Shown: one piece after another, positions 16,335 to 25,225 of the stretch
How the letters are laid out: each line of letters opens with the position of its first letter
Position numbering within the stretch: the first letter of the stretch is position 1
Origin: UBA877 sp034436335
GTDB taxonomy: Bacteria > Chloroflexota > Anaerolineae > Anaerolineales > Villigracilaceae
DNA: 64,000 nt
NCBI GenBank assembly: GCA_034436335.1
Contig: DAOTVO010000059.1
Location: forward strand, 1 to 64,000
Reading direction: 5' to 3'
The notes under the pieces: generated by a model
Told to the model about the DNA's origin: nothing
Databases searched by the model: none
What the model saw: the letters and a program-made list of their open reading frames with translations, nothing else
Program-made: the position numbers and the translations under genes

Positions 16335-16952
16335 ATGTTCATCACCCTCGAAGGCCCCGAAGGCTCTGGCAAAACCAGTCACATCCCCTATCTCGTCGAA
16401 TACCTGCGCGAGAAGGGCTACAAAGTTTTCCCGACCCGCGAACCGGGGGGAACTTCCATCGGCGAGCAGATACGCGAGGTGCTGCACAGCCTGAAGAACA
16501 CCGAAATGCACCCGCGCACCGAGACTCTGCTCTACCAGGCGGCGCGAGCGCAGTTCGTGGAACAGGTCGTCCGGCCGCGGCTGGCGCTGGGGGAGATTGT
16601 CCTTTCAGACCGCTACGCGGATTCCACGCTGGCCTATCAGGGCTACGGCCACCAGCAGGACCTGGAACAGGTGCGCGCCCTCATCCGCTACGCCACGGGC
16701 GGCCTGACCCCTGACCTGACGATTCTGCTCGATGTGGATGTGGAAACCGGTCTGAGCCGCAAGAAGAAAGCCGATGAGTGGAACCGGCTGGACGCCTACA
16801 CGGTGGACTTTCACCGCCGCGTGCGCGCCGGCTATCTGGAGATGGTCAGGCAGGAGCCGGAGCGGTGGGTGGTGGTGGATGCGGGCCGGGGCTGGGAGGA
16901 GGTACAGATGGACTTGAGAAAGATTATCCTCGCCAAACTCCAAAATACTTGA
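16335..16952 (+). CDS. tmk: Thymidylate kinase
   Basis: 205 residues from ATG 16335; an upstream in-frame ATG at 16296 would add 13 residues not found in the family. It phosphorylates dTMP to dTDP. P-loop 'LEGPEGSGKTSH', 'TREPGGTSIGEQIR' for nucleotide binding, and 'LSDRYADSTLAYQGYG' for the DRY motif. The LID 'SRKKKADEWNRLD' is of Gram-positive style. No strong ribosome site; the upstream sequence is CT-rich simple sequence. Confidence 0.96.
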   Translation: MFITLEGPEGSGKTSHIPYLVEYLREKGYKVFPTREPGGTSIGEQIREVLHSLKNTEMHPRTETLLYQAARAQFVEQVVRPRLALGEIVLSDRYADSTLAYQGYGHQQDLEQVRALIRYATGGLTPDLTILLDVDVETGLSRKKKADEWNRLDAYTVDFHRRVRAGYLEMVRQEPERWVVVDAGRGWEEVQMDLRKIILAKLQNT

Positions 16953-16989
16953 TTTTTTCTTCCCCTTCCCCTTCCCCCTCCTCCCCTCC

Positions 16990-17373
16990 TCACTCCTCGC
17001 TCTCTTTCCCCAAATCGGGCAACTCCTTTTCGATTTCCTCCGGCGACTGCCCCTTTTCCAGACGGTCTACGACTTCATCGAATTCGGGCGGCAGGTCCTC
17101 GCCGAGTTCCTTCCCCATCTTGCGCATGAGCCTCCCCATTGCCTGCGGGTCATCTTCCAGCCCGTCCAGGGCAGACGGGTCGGACAGGTCTCCGACCAGG
17201 GATTCGATGCGACTCTCCTCCGAGCGCGCCATGCGGACGCGCGTCAGCCTGCGGCGGACGCGTCCGCTCCCGCAGTGGGGGCAGGCGACCGGTCGCGCGC
17301 CGTATTCGGCGTAGGTCAGAAAGATGTCGAAGCGGCGTTTGCAGTCGAGGCAGATGTAGTCATAGTACGGCAT
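16990..17373 (-). CDS. FmdB-type zinc-ribbon protein (long form)
   Basis: 127 residues. The N-terminal ribbon 'MPYYDYICLDCKRRF...ACPHCGSGRVRRRL' supplies CxxC-CxxC. The acidic C-terminal two thirds (about 50-127) has no known motif. It converges on tmk and diverges from gmk. No Shine-Dalgarno sequence precedes ATG, but TAAAAT ends six bases before it (plus 17380-17385), so the message might be leaderless. Confidence 0.8.
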   Translation of the reverse strand: MPYYDYICLDCKRRFDIFLTYAEYGARPVACPHCGSGRVRRRLTRVRMARSEESRIESLVGDLSDPSALDGLEDDPQAMGRLMRKMGKELGEDLPPEFDEVVDRLEKGQSPEEIEKELPDLGKESEE

Positions 17374-17422
17374 GAGTTAATTTTAATCCGAAATAGCGCC
17401 CATCTGTGGTTTAATACACATT

Positions 17423-18043
17423 ATGACCGATTCAGATTTCAACCTCTACAACCCTCAACCGCTGTTGATCGTCATTTCGGGGCCTTCGGGCGTGGGCAAG
17501 GACAGTGTGGTGCAGGCGATGAAGGAGCGCGGGCGGCCATTCCATTTTGTGGTCACGGCCACGACGCGCCCACGCCGCGCCAATGAAGTGCATGGGCAGG
17601 ATTACTTTTTCGTCTCGAAGGAAGAATTTGCCCGCATGATTGAGCAGGATGAGTTGATTGAGTATGCTATCGTGTACGGCGATTACAAGGGCATTCCTAA
17701 ACAACAGGTGCGTGAGGCGCTGGCCTCGGGCAAGGATGTGGTCATGCGGCTGGATGTGCAGGGGGCGGCCACCGTCCGCAAACTGGCGCCGGAGGCGGTG
17801 CTGATTTTTCTGACCACGCAGAGCGAGGCGGAATTGGTGGAGCGTCTGAAGGGGCGCAAGACCGATACGGCGGAGGACCTCAGCCTGCGGATTGCCACCG
17901 CCCGCCAGGAATTGAAACGCGTGGCCGAGTTCGATTATGTGGTTGTCAATTCCGATGGAAACCTCGATGAGACGGTGGATACGGTGATTGCCATCATTGA
18001 CGCCGAGCATCACCGCGTGCACCCGCGCAAGGTGGCCCTGTAG
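17423..18043 (+). CDS. gmk: Guanylate kinase
   Basis: 206 residues. Phosphorylates GMP to GDP. 'VISGPSGVGKDSVVQAM' is the P-loop; Asp replaces the usual Ser/Thr after the Lys. 'TATTRPRRANEVHGQDYFFVS' is the GMP-binding region, followed by 'YGDYKGIP' and 'LDVQGAATVR'. Length and order are normal. No Shine-Dalgarno sequence lies before the ATG; a TTTAAT is seven bases upstream. Confidence 0.96.
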   Translation: MTDSDFNLYNPQPLLIVISGPSGVGKDSVVQAMKERGRPFHFVVTATTRPRRANEVHGQDYFFVSKEEFARMIEQDELIEYAIVYGDYKGIPKQQVREALASGKDVVMRLDVQGAATVRKLAPEAVLIFLTTQSEAELVERLKGRKTDTAEDLSLRIATARQELKRVAEFDYVVVNSDGNLDETVDTVIAIIDAEHHRVHPRKVAL

Positions 18044-18076
18044 GCGGCGTCACTATCCTTGTCTGTGCAAAATAAG

Positions 18077-18098
18077 AGGGCGGGATTTTTCCCGCCCT
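18077..18098. terminator. Bidirectional intrinsic terminator
   Basis: AGGGCGGG (18077-18084) and CCCGCCCT (18091-18098) flank a T-rich loop between convergent gmk and the gene ending at 18114. T-rich tails are weak on both strands. Confidence 0.65.
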
Positions 18099-18113
18099 TT
18101 GCTTTCTTGCTCC

Positions 18114-19127
18114 TTACACCACGACCAGATTGGGGTCCATGATGTATTGCCACCAGTTGTTGGCAATACCGTTCCTGCGCCCGCCTGCGTGGGGGATGTG
18201 TTTTAGCCACCAGAGATGGTGCTTGCGGATGTCGCCGTTGCCCCATTCGTCGGCGTTGACCTGACGTTTGACGCCTTTGAAATTGGGGAAGTTGTACCAG
18301 TCGTCGCAGGCGCTCGTGACCAGGCGCGGGTTGTTCCAGTCATAATCCGCTTCGCTGTTGGGGGCGAAATGGATGTTCCCCACTTCGGCCTGACCGGGGG
18401 ATTCCTTGTCGTAGCGGATGAATTTCCGGTAAAGATTGGCCTCACCGCTGGTTTTGGAAAAAGTCTTCTCAAGGATGGATTCGGCGCGGTGACCGAAAGA
18501 TTCGAGCATTTCGCCGACGCCGCGTTCATACGAGAAGCCCATCACCACAAAGCGGCGCGGACAGGCGTTCGTCCCCGCGAGCGGCGGCGCGTTGCACCAG
18601 AACGCCCCTGCCCCGCCCATTGTGGATTCGTAAAATCCGGCGTGTGGGAAGGCGAATATCCACACCTCGTCAATTTCGCGCCGTGTGACACGCTCGATGA
18701 TTTTGTGCTGATCCAGGATGACCTGATAATCGGCCATCGGCGGTGTATGCGGGGACTGTACCTTGTGGATGACATCCAGGTAACTTTGCGGCGTGTAGCG
18801 GAAGCCGTCTATCAGGGCGGGGAACTCGTTCAATTCCACACGGTCGGCAATTTGATAGCGCGCCATGCCACCGCTGGCTTGCAGAATGTCCTGGATGAAG
18901 CCGGTAACGAGGTCTTCGGGGCGCTTCCAGCCCATCTTTTGCGAAAGTTTGACGCCTGTTGCCGCGTCCATGACCGGATTGTAGACGATGAGCAGGACGC
19001 GCGAGGTGACAATCTTCGCCGGTTCATGGGGGTTGTCGGCGGCTGTCGCCGGGGAGGCCGGTTTGGGGTTCAGCAGGCCGCGCAGAAAGTCCCAGAATGA
19101 ATTCGATTTCCCGGAGGATGTGTTCAT
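18114..19127 (-). CDS. Conserved protein of unknown function
   Basis: 337 residues, no recognised family. Residues 1-45 are low-complexity. The body begins 'SRVLLIVYNPVMDAATG' and contains a well-formed block 'EVWIFAFPHAGFYESTMGG' followed by 'GAFWCNAPPL' and 'FVVMGFSYERGVGEMLESFGHR', then 'LVTSACDDWYNFPNF' and 'KHHLWWLKHIPH' near the end. The His-, Trp- and Cys-rich invariant-looking motifs suggest an extracellular-type enzyme or binding protein, but no signal peptide is evident. It ends 13 bp before the next minus-strand gene's ... stop-start junction, so the two are likely co-transcribed. Confidence 0.6.
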   Translation of the reverse strand: MNTSSGKSNSFWDFLRGLLNPKPASPATAADNPHEPAKIVTSRVLLIVYNPVMDAATGVKLSQKMGWKRPEDLVTGFIQDILQASGGMARYQIADRVELNEFPALIDGFRYTPQSYLDVIHKVQSPHTPPMADYQVILDQHKIIERVTRREIDEVWIFAFPHAGFYESTMGGAGAFWCNAPPLAGTNACPRRFVVMGFSYERGVGEMLESFGHRAESILEKTFSKTSGEANLYRKFIRYDKESPGQAEVGNIHFAPNSEADYDWNNPRLVTSACDDWYNFPNFKGVKRQVNADEWGNGDIRKHHLWWLKHIPHAGGRRNGIANNWWQYIMDPNLVVV

Positions 19128-19140
19128 TGGCCGTTCCTTT

Positions 19141-21573
19141 TCACGGAATGTTTGCCGCGTAATACACCTGACCGGTGACCGCGATAAAGAGACTGCGGTT
19201 TGGACTGATGGTCATAGCCATGGCCGGGCTGTTCATCATGACGGCGCGTTCGTCCTCGGCGGCGCGGATTTGATTGAGCAAAACGAGTGAATCCGAATGC
19301 GAACTGAAGCGGTAAATGGCCTGCGAATAGGGGTCGAAAAGATACAGCGACTGGTCTGGAGCGTCGGCGAACATCATTTGCGTAAAGGCAGCGTCAATGA
19401 TTTGGTCGCCGGATTGATGCCCCGGACGATTGTCTACGAACTGCACCACATCCACACAACGCTTGGGGACGTTCTGGAAGACAATCAGCGTGCAGGCGGC
19501 CACATGCCCGTCCTCGAAGAGCAGGTACATATCCGAGCCGTTTGTCGCCAGATCAATGACCAATTCCATGCCGGCTGGCACCTGCTCGCCAAAGAACATG
19601 CTGGGCAGGGAAGCATACTTGCCTTCGCCGTCCGGCTCGTAGTACCAGATGGCTTTACCGGAGGGGTCGAGCAAATAGAGATAATTGGTGGTCATGTCCA
19701 GCGTGAAGCCGGTGACATTGTGCAAGCCAAGTTCCGGCTGGGACAGTGGGACGGCGAACGGCTGCAGGGGACTGGGGAAGCAATAGAGTAGCACTCCCTT
19801 GGCGTCCAGCGCCAGCAGGGTGGCATTGTACGGATTGACTTTGGGCGCGGCGATGATGTCTACCAGCGGCCCAACTGTGACATTTTGGTAAACCCCCGGA
19901 CGGCAGACAAAGGCGGAATCCAGTTGGTATCCCTGCGAGCCGGCGTAATAGCGCGTGACAGCCCCGCTCGTCCCATCCAACAGATACAGGTCGTTGGCCG
20001 TCGCGGCCATCGCCTTGACGTTGATGGAACGGTTCACCCCGTTGACCACCGCCGGCGCAAACGAAAGCCGGAGGATGCTGTCGAGAGTGTCCAGAGCCGC
20101 CTGCGCCTGCCCCCGCAGAGTGCGCGAATCATTCGTCACCTGATAGCGCTCGGCCAGGTCGAGGAAATACAACGTCCGTTCCCAGCCGACGCGGATGTTG
20201 GCCGGATCGGTTTGCTCGGCCGCCCAGGCGGCGGCGGCCAGCGCCTGATTGAAGTTTTCCTGGTAGGAAGTCGTCTTCCCGTGCTGGTTGTAGAAGACCA
20301 GCGCCGCCGTCACCACCAGCACCGGAATGGCGATTGCCAGAAAAGCCAGACTGGTCCCGCTCACTTTTGGCTCTTCACTGCGCAAGTCCGGCAACAGTTT
20401 GGGCAGGAAGGCGCGCAGCCGTTCCGCAGCGTTGTGCAGGAACACGCGCACCCCGCGCAGCGACTTGGCCAGACCGCGGAACATTTGCTGACGTTTCTGC
20501 GAGGCCGGCCGGACGATTTCTGGGATTTCCGCTCCGGGCGGGTGCGGACCGATGAATCTGCCCGCGCCGGGAGCGGCGGCCCTCTGCGGACGCAGAACAG
20601 CCCGCGCCGGACGGTTGACCGCCTCCGGCGCCGCGGCGGGCGGCGGAGCGGCCTGCGCCTCTTCGGCGGCGGGCGTTTCCGGCTGACCGGCTATCAGACG
20701 GGCGAAGCGGCTGGCCGCCTGTCCGCTGACCACCTGCGAGGTCGGCCGCGCCGGCGCCGTCCCTTCGGGCGCGTCTTCTGGCGGGTGGGGAGCGGCCGGG
20801 GACGCGTCCGCTGGCAATTCTGTCGAAACGGGGGCAGAGTCCTCGGTCCCGGCCGGGGCAGGCGCGGAGACGGGCTCCGGGCGCGGCGTCAGCATGTTCA
20901 GAGCCCCTTTGCCCGGCCGCGCCTGGATCAGCAGAGCGCTCACATCCTCCTGCGAGGCGGAAAACAGCCTGCGGCGCAATGTCTCAAATCCGCCGGCCGC
21001 GCCGCTATTTTGCAGGGCTTCCTCCCAGCCGGCGGGCAGGGCCGGGCAAACGACCAGCATGCCGCCCGGACTCAATTGCACTTGTGAAAAATAAATCGGC
21101 GTGGCCTGACTGCTGCCCAGCGAGCGGGTTTCGCTCCCCTCTTCGTGAATGTGCTGGACGCCGCCTTGCAGGTGAAAGACGTGCGCCGCGCCGCACAGCG
21201 CCAGCACCACTTGCCTGCCGCGCAGAACGCCCATCACCAGCCGTCCTAAAACGTGCTGATTTTTTCCCTTTGTGCGCACGTTGCGTTCGAGCAGGAACTC
21301 GTTGATGCGCTCGGCGGCGGCGCGCAGGGCCGAGGTCACCGCCCCCGGCGTCTTATAGAAACGCTCGGCCAGCATGCCGGTCAGACGGTCGTATTCTGCC
21401 GAGGGGATGGGGATGTTGCCCGCAAGCGACAAATGCACGAACAGCCTGTCGCCCTCCCGACCCCGCGCCGGATGGCGGGGCGGCGCGGCGGCGAGCAGGC
21501 CGGGCAGTTGCGGCCATTCTTTTCCTTTGACGCGGTAGAGAGGGAGGATGTGAAGGTCAAATGAGTCAGCCAC
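19141..21573 (-). CDS. Membrane-anchored protein: PP2C-like N-half, Pro/Ala-rich linker, beta-propeller-like C-half
   Basis: 810 residues. Residues 1-215 resemble a phosphatase 2C-like fold without an obvious metal site ('GRLVMGVLRGRQVVLALCGAAHVF', 'SPGGMLVVCPAL'). Residues about 225-360 are Pro/Ala-rich disordered linker. A single membrane helix is at about 405-428 (LAFLAIAIPVLVVTAALVFY). The C-terminal ~350 residues have repeated 'YLLDGTSGAVTRYYAGSQGY', 'YLLDPSGKAIWYYEPDGEG', 'YLFDPYSQAIYRFS' units, consistent with a propeller outside the membrane. Function unknown; a cell-envelope sensor is one possibility. The upstream gene diverges at 21632. Confidence 0.55.
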   Translation of the reverse strand: MADSFDLHILPLYRVKGKEWPQLPGLLAAAPPRHPARGREGDRLFVHLSLAGNIPIPSAEYDRLTGMLAERFYKTPGAVTSALRAAAERINEFLLERNVRTKGKNQHVLGRLVMGVLRGRQVVLALCGAAHVFHLQGGVQHIHEEGSETRSLGSSQATPIYFSQVQLSPGGMLVVCPALPAGWEEALQNSGAAGGFETLRRRLFSASQEDVSALLIQARPGKGALNMLTPRPEPVSAPAPAGTEDSAPVSTELPADASPAAPHPPEDAPEGTAPARPTSQVVSGQAASRFARLIAGQPETPAAEEAQAAPPPAAAPEAVNRPARAVLRPQRAAAPGAGRFIGPHPPGAEIPEIVRPASQKRQQMFRGLAKSLRGVRVFLHNAAERLRAFLPKLLPDLRSEEPKVSGTSLAFLAIAIPVLVVTAALVFYNQHGKTTSYQENFNQALAAAAWAAEQTDPANIRVGWERTLYFLDLAERYQVTNDSRTLRGQAQAALDTLDSILRLSFAPAVVNGVNRSINVKAMAATANDLYLLDGTSGAVTRYYAGSQGYQLDSAFVCRPGVYQNVTVGPLVDIIAAPKVNPYNATLLALDAKGVLLYCFPSPLQPFAVPLSQPELGLHNVTGFTLDMTTNYLYLLDPSGKAIWYYEPDGEGKYASLPSMFFGEQVPAGMELVIDLATNGSDMYLLFEDGHVAACTLIVFQNVPKRCVDVVQFVDNRPGHQSGDQIIDAAFTQMMFADAPDQSLYLFDPYSQAIYRFSSHSDSLVLLNQIRAAEDERAVMMNSPAMAMTISPNRSLFIAVTGQVYYAANIP

Positions 21574-21631
21574 GTCTCAATTATACTGGTAAAATCCCCC
21601 CTGCTGATTCCGCTTCTCTTGACCTGTTGAT

Positions 21632-22648
21632 ATGCAATTTACCCTTCACCGCACCTTCCCAGCCCTCGAACCTGCCGCGTCCGAATGGAACGCTCTGCTG
21701 GCCAAAAGCATCCTCGACGCCCCCTTCCTCCGTTACGAATACCTTTCCACCTGGTGGGAGACGCGCGGCGGGGGCGAATGGCCGCCCTCCGCCGAACTGG
21801 CGCTCGTCACGGCCCGCCGCGGCGGGACTCTGACCGGAATTGCTCCGCTTTTCTTCGCGCCCAACCGGCAGGGAGAGCCGTCGCTCCTCCTGCTGGGAAG
21901 CATCGAGATTTCGGACTACCTCGACCTCATCGTCCGCCCTGCCGACCTGACGGAGTTCGTCTCCGGGCTGTTTGACTTTCTCCCCTCCCTGCCCTTTGGC
22001 TGGAAATGCCTCGACTGGCACAACCTGTTCGAGACCTCGCCCAGCCTGCCACTCCTGCAAAGTGAAGCCACGCGGCGCGGCTGGTCGGTCGAAGTCGAAC
22101 AGACCTATCACGCCCCCTTCATCCCTCTGCCCGGCGACTTCGAGACCTATCTGGCCGGCATAGACAAAAAACAGCGCCATGAAATCCGCCGCAAAATGCG
22201 CCGCGCCGAAGAAACCGGGAGGGTCGGATGGTATATCGTCACCGACGAAGCCGCCCTGGACGCCGAAATAGACGCCTTCCTGACGCTGATGGCCGCCGAC
22301 CCGGAAAAGGCCGCCTTCCTGACCGATGTGATGCGTTCGCAAATGCACCGCTCGGTGCATGCCGCCTTCCGCGCCGGCTGGCTGCAACTGGCCTTTCTTA
22401 CCGTCAACGGCGAGAAAGCCGCCGCCTACCTGAACTTCGATTACGGCGGGCGCATCTGGGTCTATAACTCCGGTCTTGATCGCCGTTTCATGGAATTCTC
22501 TCCTGGCTGGGTGCTGCTGGCCTACCTGCTTCGCTGGGCCAACGAAAACCGCCGCGCCGAGTTCGACTTCATGCGCGGCGACGAAGACTACAAATACCGC
22601 TTCGGAGGCGTGGACAAGCGCCTGGTCCGTTTGCGCATTGTCCGCTGA
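21632..22648 (+). CDS. GNAT acetyltransferase, BioF2/CelD-like
   Basis: 338 residues. 'SWWETRGGG'-like N-terminal motif (STWWETRGGGEWPP), 'LLGSIEISDYLDLIV', 'LAGIDKKQRHEIRRKMRRAEETG' and 'YGGRIWVYNSGLDRRF...SPGWVLLAYLLRWANE', then 'FDFMRGDEDYKYRFG', are the order and motifs of the acetyltransferase 6 family (formerly CelD/BcsL). Members act in polysaccharide or peptidoglycan-linked acyl transfer; substrate here is unknown. No Shine-Dalgarno sequence is obvious before ATG. Confidence 0.8.
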   Translation: MQFTLHRTFPALEPAASEWNALLAKSILDAPFLRYEYLSTWWETRGGGEWPPSAELALVTARRGGTLTGIAPLFFAPNRQGEPSLLLLGSIEISDYLDLIVRPADLTEFVSGLFDFLPSLPFGWKCLDWHNLFETSPSLPLLQSEATRRGWSVEVEQTYHAPFIPLPGDFETYLAGIDKKQRHEIRRKMRRAEETGRVGWYIVTDEAALDAEIDAFLTLMAADPEKAAFLTDVMRSQMHRSVHAAFRAGWLQLAFLTVNGEKAAAYLNFDYGGRIWVYNSGLDRRFMEFSPGWVLLAYLLRWANENRRAEFDFMRGDEDYKYRFGGVDKRLVRLRIVR

Positions 22649-22866
22649 AGCATCTGCCGAAAGATCAAACCCAACCGTTGCCCATATTGCATAACAGGCT
22701 TAAAATTACTGCGTCGGCAAAACCCATTGGCCGGCAAGGATGAAAAGAACATGTTAATCTTGGAACAAAGCGAGAGATCGAGGTCTTCAGACAGTAAGCC
22801 GCCATCACCAGGCGGACGGCACGCGTTCACATTATCTTGAGGATAACTCTCCGGCAGGCTGTTTCT
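22649..22866. other. Intergenic stretch before corA
   Basis: About 220 bp with a small hairpin (CCGCC...GGCGG near 22799-22815) and no reading frame or recognised riboswitch. Its length suggests the corA message has a structured leader. Confidence 0.4.
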
Positions 22867-22901
22867 GGCCTCCTGTGAGCGTTATCCTGCCGCAGGAGGC
22901 C
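22867..22901 (+). promoter_or_regulatory. Hairpin sequestering the corA ribosome-binding site
   Basis: GGCCTCCTG (22867-22875) is the exact complement of CAGGAGGCC (22893-22901), nine pairs around a 17-nt loop. The 3' arm contains the entire AGGAGG Shine-Dalgarno sequence of corA, whose ATG is at 22905. Opening of the hairpin would be required for translation. Confidence 0.65.
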
Positions 22902-22904
22902 GTC

Positions 22905-23846
22905 ATGTTGAATATCTACAAATCCATCCCCGAAGAAGGCCTGGTTCCGCAGGAAAAACCGGTCAACGGCTCATGGATTCATGTCGTTGACCCTACCCCC
23001 GAAGAAATTGCCCAACTACTCGACTGGGAAATTCTGCCCGACCTGATTCACAACTCCCTCGACCTCGATGAAAATGCCCGTATGGAGCGGGATGAAGACG
23101 AAGGCTACATCTTCATCCTCCTGCGCGTTCCGTACTTTCAAGGGCGCGCCAGCGATATCCCCTATACCACCATCCCGGTCGGCATCATCATCAAGCCCAA
23201 TCTGGTCGTTACCATTTGCAAGGTAAACCACGAAATCTTTAGGACACTGTGCAACGGAAAATATCGCCTCTTGAGAACCGCCAAGCGTTACCGCTTCATC
23301 CTTTATATCTTCCTTGAAACAGCCACGCGCTACCTCGCCTACCTGCGCGAAATCAACCGCACTGTGGACAGCATCGAAGACCGCCTCCAGCAGTCCACTC
23401 GCAATCACGAACTGCTCGAACTGCTCAAATATCAGAAGAGTCTGACCTACTTCTCCACCGCCCTGCGTTCCAATGAAGTCATGATGGAACGCCTGCAAAA
23501 AACGCGCCTTTTCAATCAGTTCGAGGAAGACCAAGACTTGCTTGAAGATGTCCTCACCGAAAACCAGCAGGCCATTCAAATGGTCAACACCATCACCGAA
23601 ATCCTCTCCTCTATGATGGACGCCTTTGCCTCGATTATCTCCAACAACCTCAACGTGGTTATGAAAGCCCTGGCCGCCCTCACGATTGTCATCAACATCC
23701 CCACCATCGTGGCTTCCTTCCTGGGCATGAACGTCGAAATTCCCGGAAACGAAGGCCACCCTTTTACGTTCTTCTGGGTGGTGGGGCTTTCGGTCGTCCT
23801 TTCGTTCATCGCCGCCTATATTTTTGCCAAACTTGACTGGTTCTAA
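22905..23846 (+). CDS. corA: CorA-family divalent metal transporter
   Basis: 313 residues from ATG 22905 (AGGAGG five bases upstream; a frame opening at 22875 is just readthrough of the hairpin). Large cytoplasmic domain, long stalk helix ('REINRTVDSIEDRLQQS'), then two C-terminal membrane helices. The pore signature GMN is in 'ASFLGMNVEIPGN', which is characteristic of Mg2+/Co2+/Ni2+ channels. The cytoplasmic tail is short and ends FAKLDWF. The SMP-30-like gene overlaps its last 23 bases. Confidence 0.95.
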   Translation: MLNIYKSIPEEGLVPQEKPVNGSWIHVVDPTPEEIAQLLDWEILPDLIHNSLDLDENARMERDEDEGYIFILLRVPYFQGRASDIPYTTIPVGIIIKPNLVVTICKVNHEIFRTLCNGKYRLLRTAKRYRFILYIFLETATRYLAYLREINRTVDSIEDRLQQSTRNHELLELLKYQKSLTYFSTALRSNEVMMERLQKTRLFNQFEEDQDLLEDVLTENQQAIQMVNTITEILSSMMDAFASIISNNLNVVMKALAALTIVINIPTIVASFLGMNVEIPGNEGHPFTFFWVVGLSVVLSFIAAYIFAKLDWF

Positions 23847-24711
23847 CCCCGACCTCCTCCTCGACGCCCGCGCCGAACTGGGCGAAGGCCCCGCCTGGGA
23901 TTCCCGCCGGGGCGTTTTGCATTGGGTGGACATCCATGCCGGCCGTCTGCACACCTTTGACCCGGCTTCTGGAAGCGATTCCTGCCTGGAACTGGGGGAA
24001 GCGATAGGCTGTGTCGCACCCGTCCGCTCCGGCGGCCTGCTCCTTGCCCTCCGCTCCGGTTTCTGGACCCTCAGCCTGCCCGCCGCGACCCGGACTCTGC
24101 TCGCCGTCCCAGAGCATCTCCCCGGCAACCGCTTCAACGACGGCAAATGCGACCCTGCCGGGCGCTTCCTCGCCGGCACGATGGATGACGCCGAGCGGGA
24201 AGCCTCCGGCTCGCTCTACTCCCTCTCCCCGGACGGCGCGCTCAAAACCCTGCTCACCGGCCTGCGCATCTCCAACGGCCTTGCCTGGAGCCCCGATTAC
24301 CAGACTTTTTACTTCATTGATACCCCCACCCGTCTGGTGAGGGCCTATGAGTACGACCTCGAGACGGGCAGCCTCGCCAACGCGCGAGCGGTTGTGCACG
24401 TTCCCCCGCAACTAGGCTGGCCCGACGGGATGACCTCCGACCAGGAGGGGATGCTCTGGATTGCCCTCTGGGGCGGCGCGGCGGTCACGAGATGGGACCC
24501 GGCTTCTGGTCGTCTGCTCGCTTCTTATCGTGTTCCTGCGCTCAACGTCACCTCCTGCGTCTTCGGCGGGCCGGATTTAAGCGACCTGTACATCACCTCC
24601 GCCCGCAAAGGGATGACCGCCGCACAACTGGCCGAATACCCTCTCTCCGGTGGGCTGTTCCGCCTGGCGGCCGGCACGCGCGGCCTGCCGACCTTTGAAT
24701 TCGCCGCTTAG
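23824..24711 (+). CDS. SMP-30/gluconolactonase-family protein
   Basis: 295 residues. Six-bladed propeller of the regucalcin/gluconolactonase type: 'LGEGPAWDSRRGVLHWVDI' holds the metal Glu, 'NRFNDGKCDPAGRFLAGTM' the substrate-contacting Asn/Asp, 'ISNGLAWSPD' the metal Asn, and 'WPDGMTSDQEGMLWIALWGG' the catalytic Asp. It likely hydrolyses sugar lactones. The only in-frame starts overlap corA (TTG 23824); a start within 'NPDLLLDARAELGEGP' is also possible. Coupled to corA translation. Confidence 0.88.
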   Translation: MPNLTGSNPDLLLDARAELGEGPAWDSRRGVLHWVDIHAGRLHTFDPASGSDSCLELGEAIGCVAPVRSGGLLLALRSGFWTLSLPAATRTLLAVPEHLPGNRFNDGKCDPAGRFLAGTMDDAEREASGSLYSLSPDGALKTLLTGLRISNGLAWSPDYQTFYFIDTPTRLVRAYEYDLETGSLANARAVVHVPPQLGWPDGMTSDQEGMLWIALWGGAAVTRWDPASGRLLASYRVPALNVTSCVFGGPDLSDLYITSARKGMTAAQLAEYPLSGGLFRLAAGTRGLPTFEFAA

Positions 24712-24733
24712 CGCAGCGCAAGAGACTACTTGC

Positions 24734-24927
24734 GCCACTTGCGCTGCTCTAGAATGGGAGTAGGGTGGGATTCAAATCCCGCCCCTTTTTGTAAAGCGTC
24801 CTGCTCTGTCTTTTGAAGCGGCCACTTGCGCCGCTCTGGAATGGGAGTAGGGTGGGATTCAAATCCCGCCCTTTTTGCAAAGCGTCCTGCTCTGTCTTTT
24901 GAGGCAGCCACTTGCGCCGCTTTGGAG
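24734..24927 (+). repeat. Tandem repeat (87/86 bp) carrying two terminators
   Basis: Units at 24734-24820 and 24821-24906 are almost identical, with a third partial copy to 24927. Each full unit contains GGGTGGGAT pairing with ATCCCGCCC (24763-24771/24776-24784 and 24850-24858/24863-24871) followed by a T run, i.e. an intrinsic terminator after the SMP-30 gene. The GGATTCAAATCC loop superficially resembles a tRNA T-arm. Confidence 0.9.
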
Positions 24928-24951
24928 TAAAATTTCTCTGGAGGCCGCAGT

Positions 24952-25179
24952 ATGCCCATTTACGAATACATTTGTCTGAACTGCAACCACCAGTTCGAAG
25001 CCATCCGTCCCATGTCGCAGGCCGATGCGCCGCAGACCTGCCAGAAGTGCGGCGGGGAACGCGTCAAACGCAAACTCTCGCTCTTCTTTGCCGAAAGCGG
25101 CGGTAAAGCAGTCGCGGGCATGACCGAGCCGTCGTGCGATTCCTGTTCCGGCGGCAATTGCAGTACCTGCGGACACTGA
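24952..25179 (+). CDS. FmdB-type zinc-ribbon protein
   Basis: 75 residues. 'MPIYEYICLNCNHQFEAI...CQKCGGERVKRKLSLFF' is the standard FmdB/CxxC regulatory-protein ribbon. The tail has a second Cys-rich cluster 'CDSCSGGNCSTCGH'. TGGAGG precedes ATG. Function of these small proteins is unclear; they may bind zinc or help RNA or protein quality control. Confidence 0.88.
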   Translation: MPIYEYICLNCNHQFEAIRPMSQADAPQTCQKCGGERVKRKLSLFFAESGGKAVAGMTEPSCDSCSGGNCSTCGH

Positions 25180-25225
25180 CAATTTTTGATTTGCAATTGA
25201 CGATTTACGATTTCTGGAGGCAAGC

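Noticed and set aside
24763..24871. GGATTCAAATCC sequences resembling tRNA T-arms
   Set aside because: No acceptor, D-arm or anticodon stem surrounds them; they are terminator hairpins in a tandem repeat.
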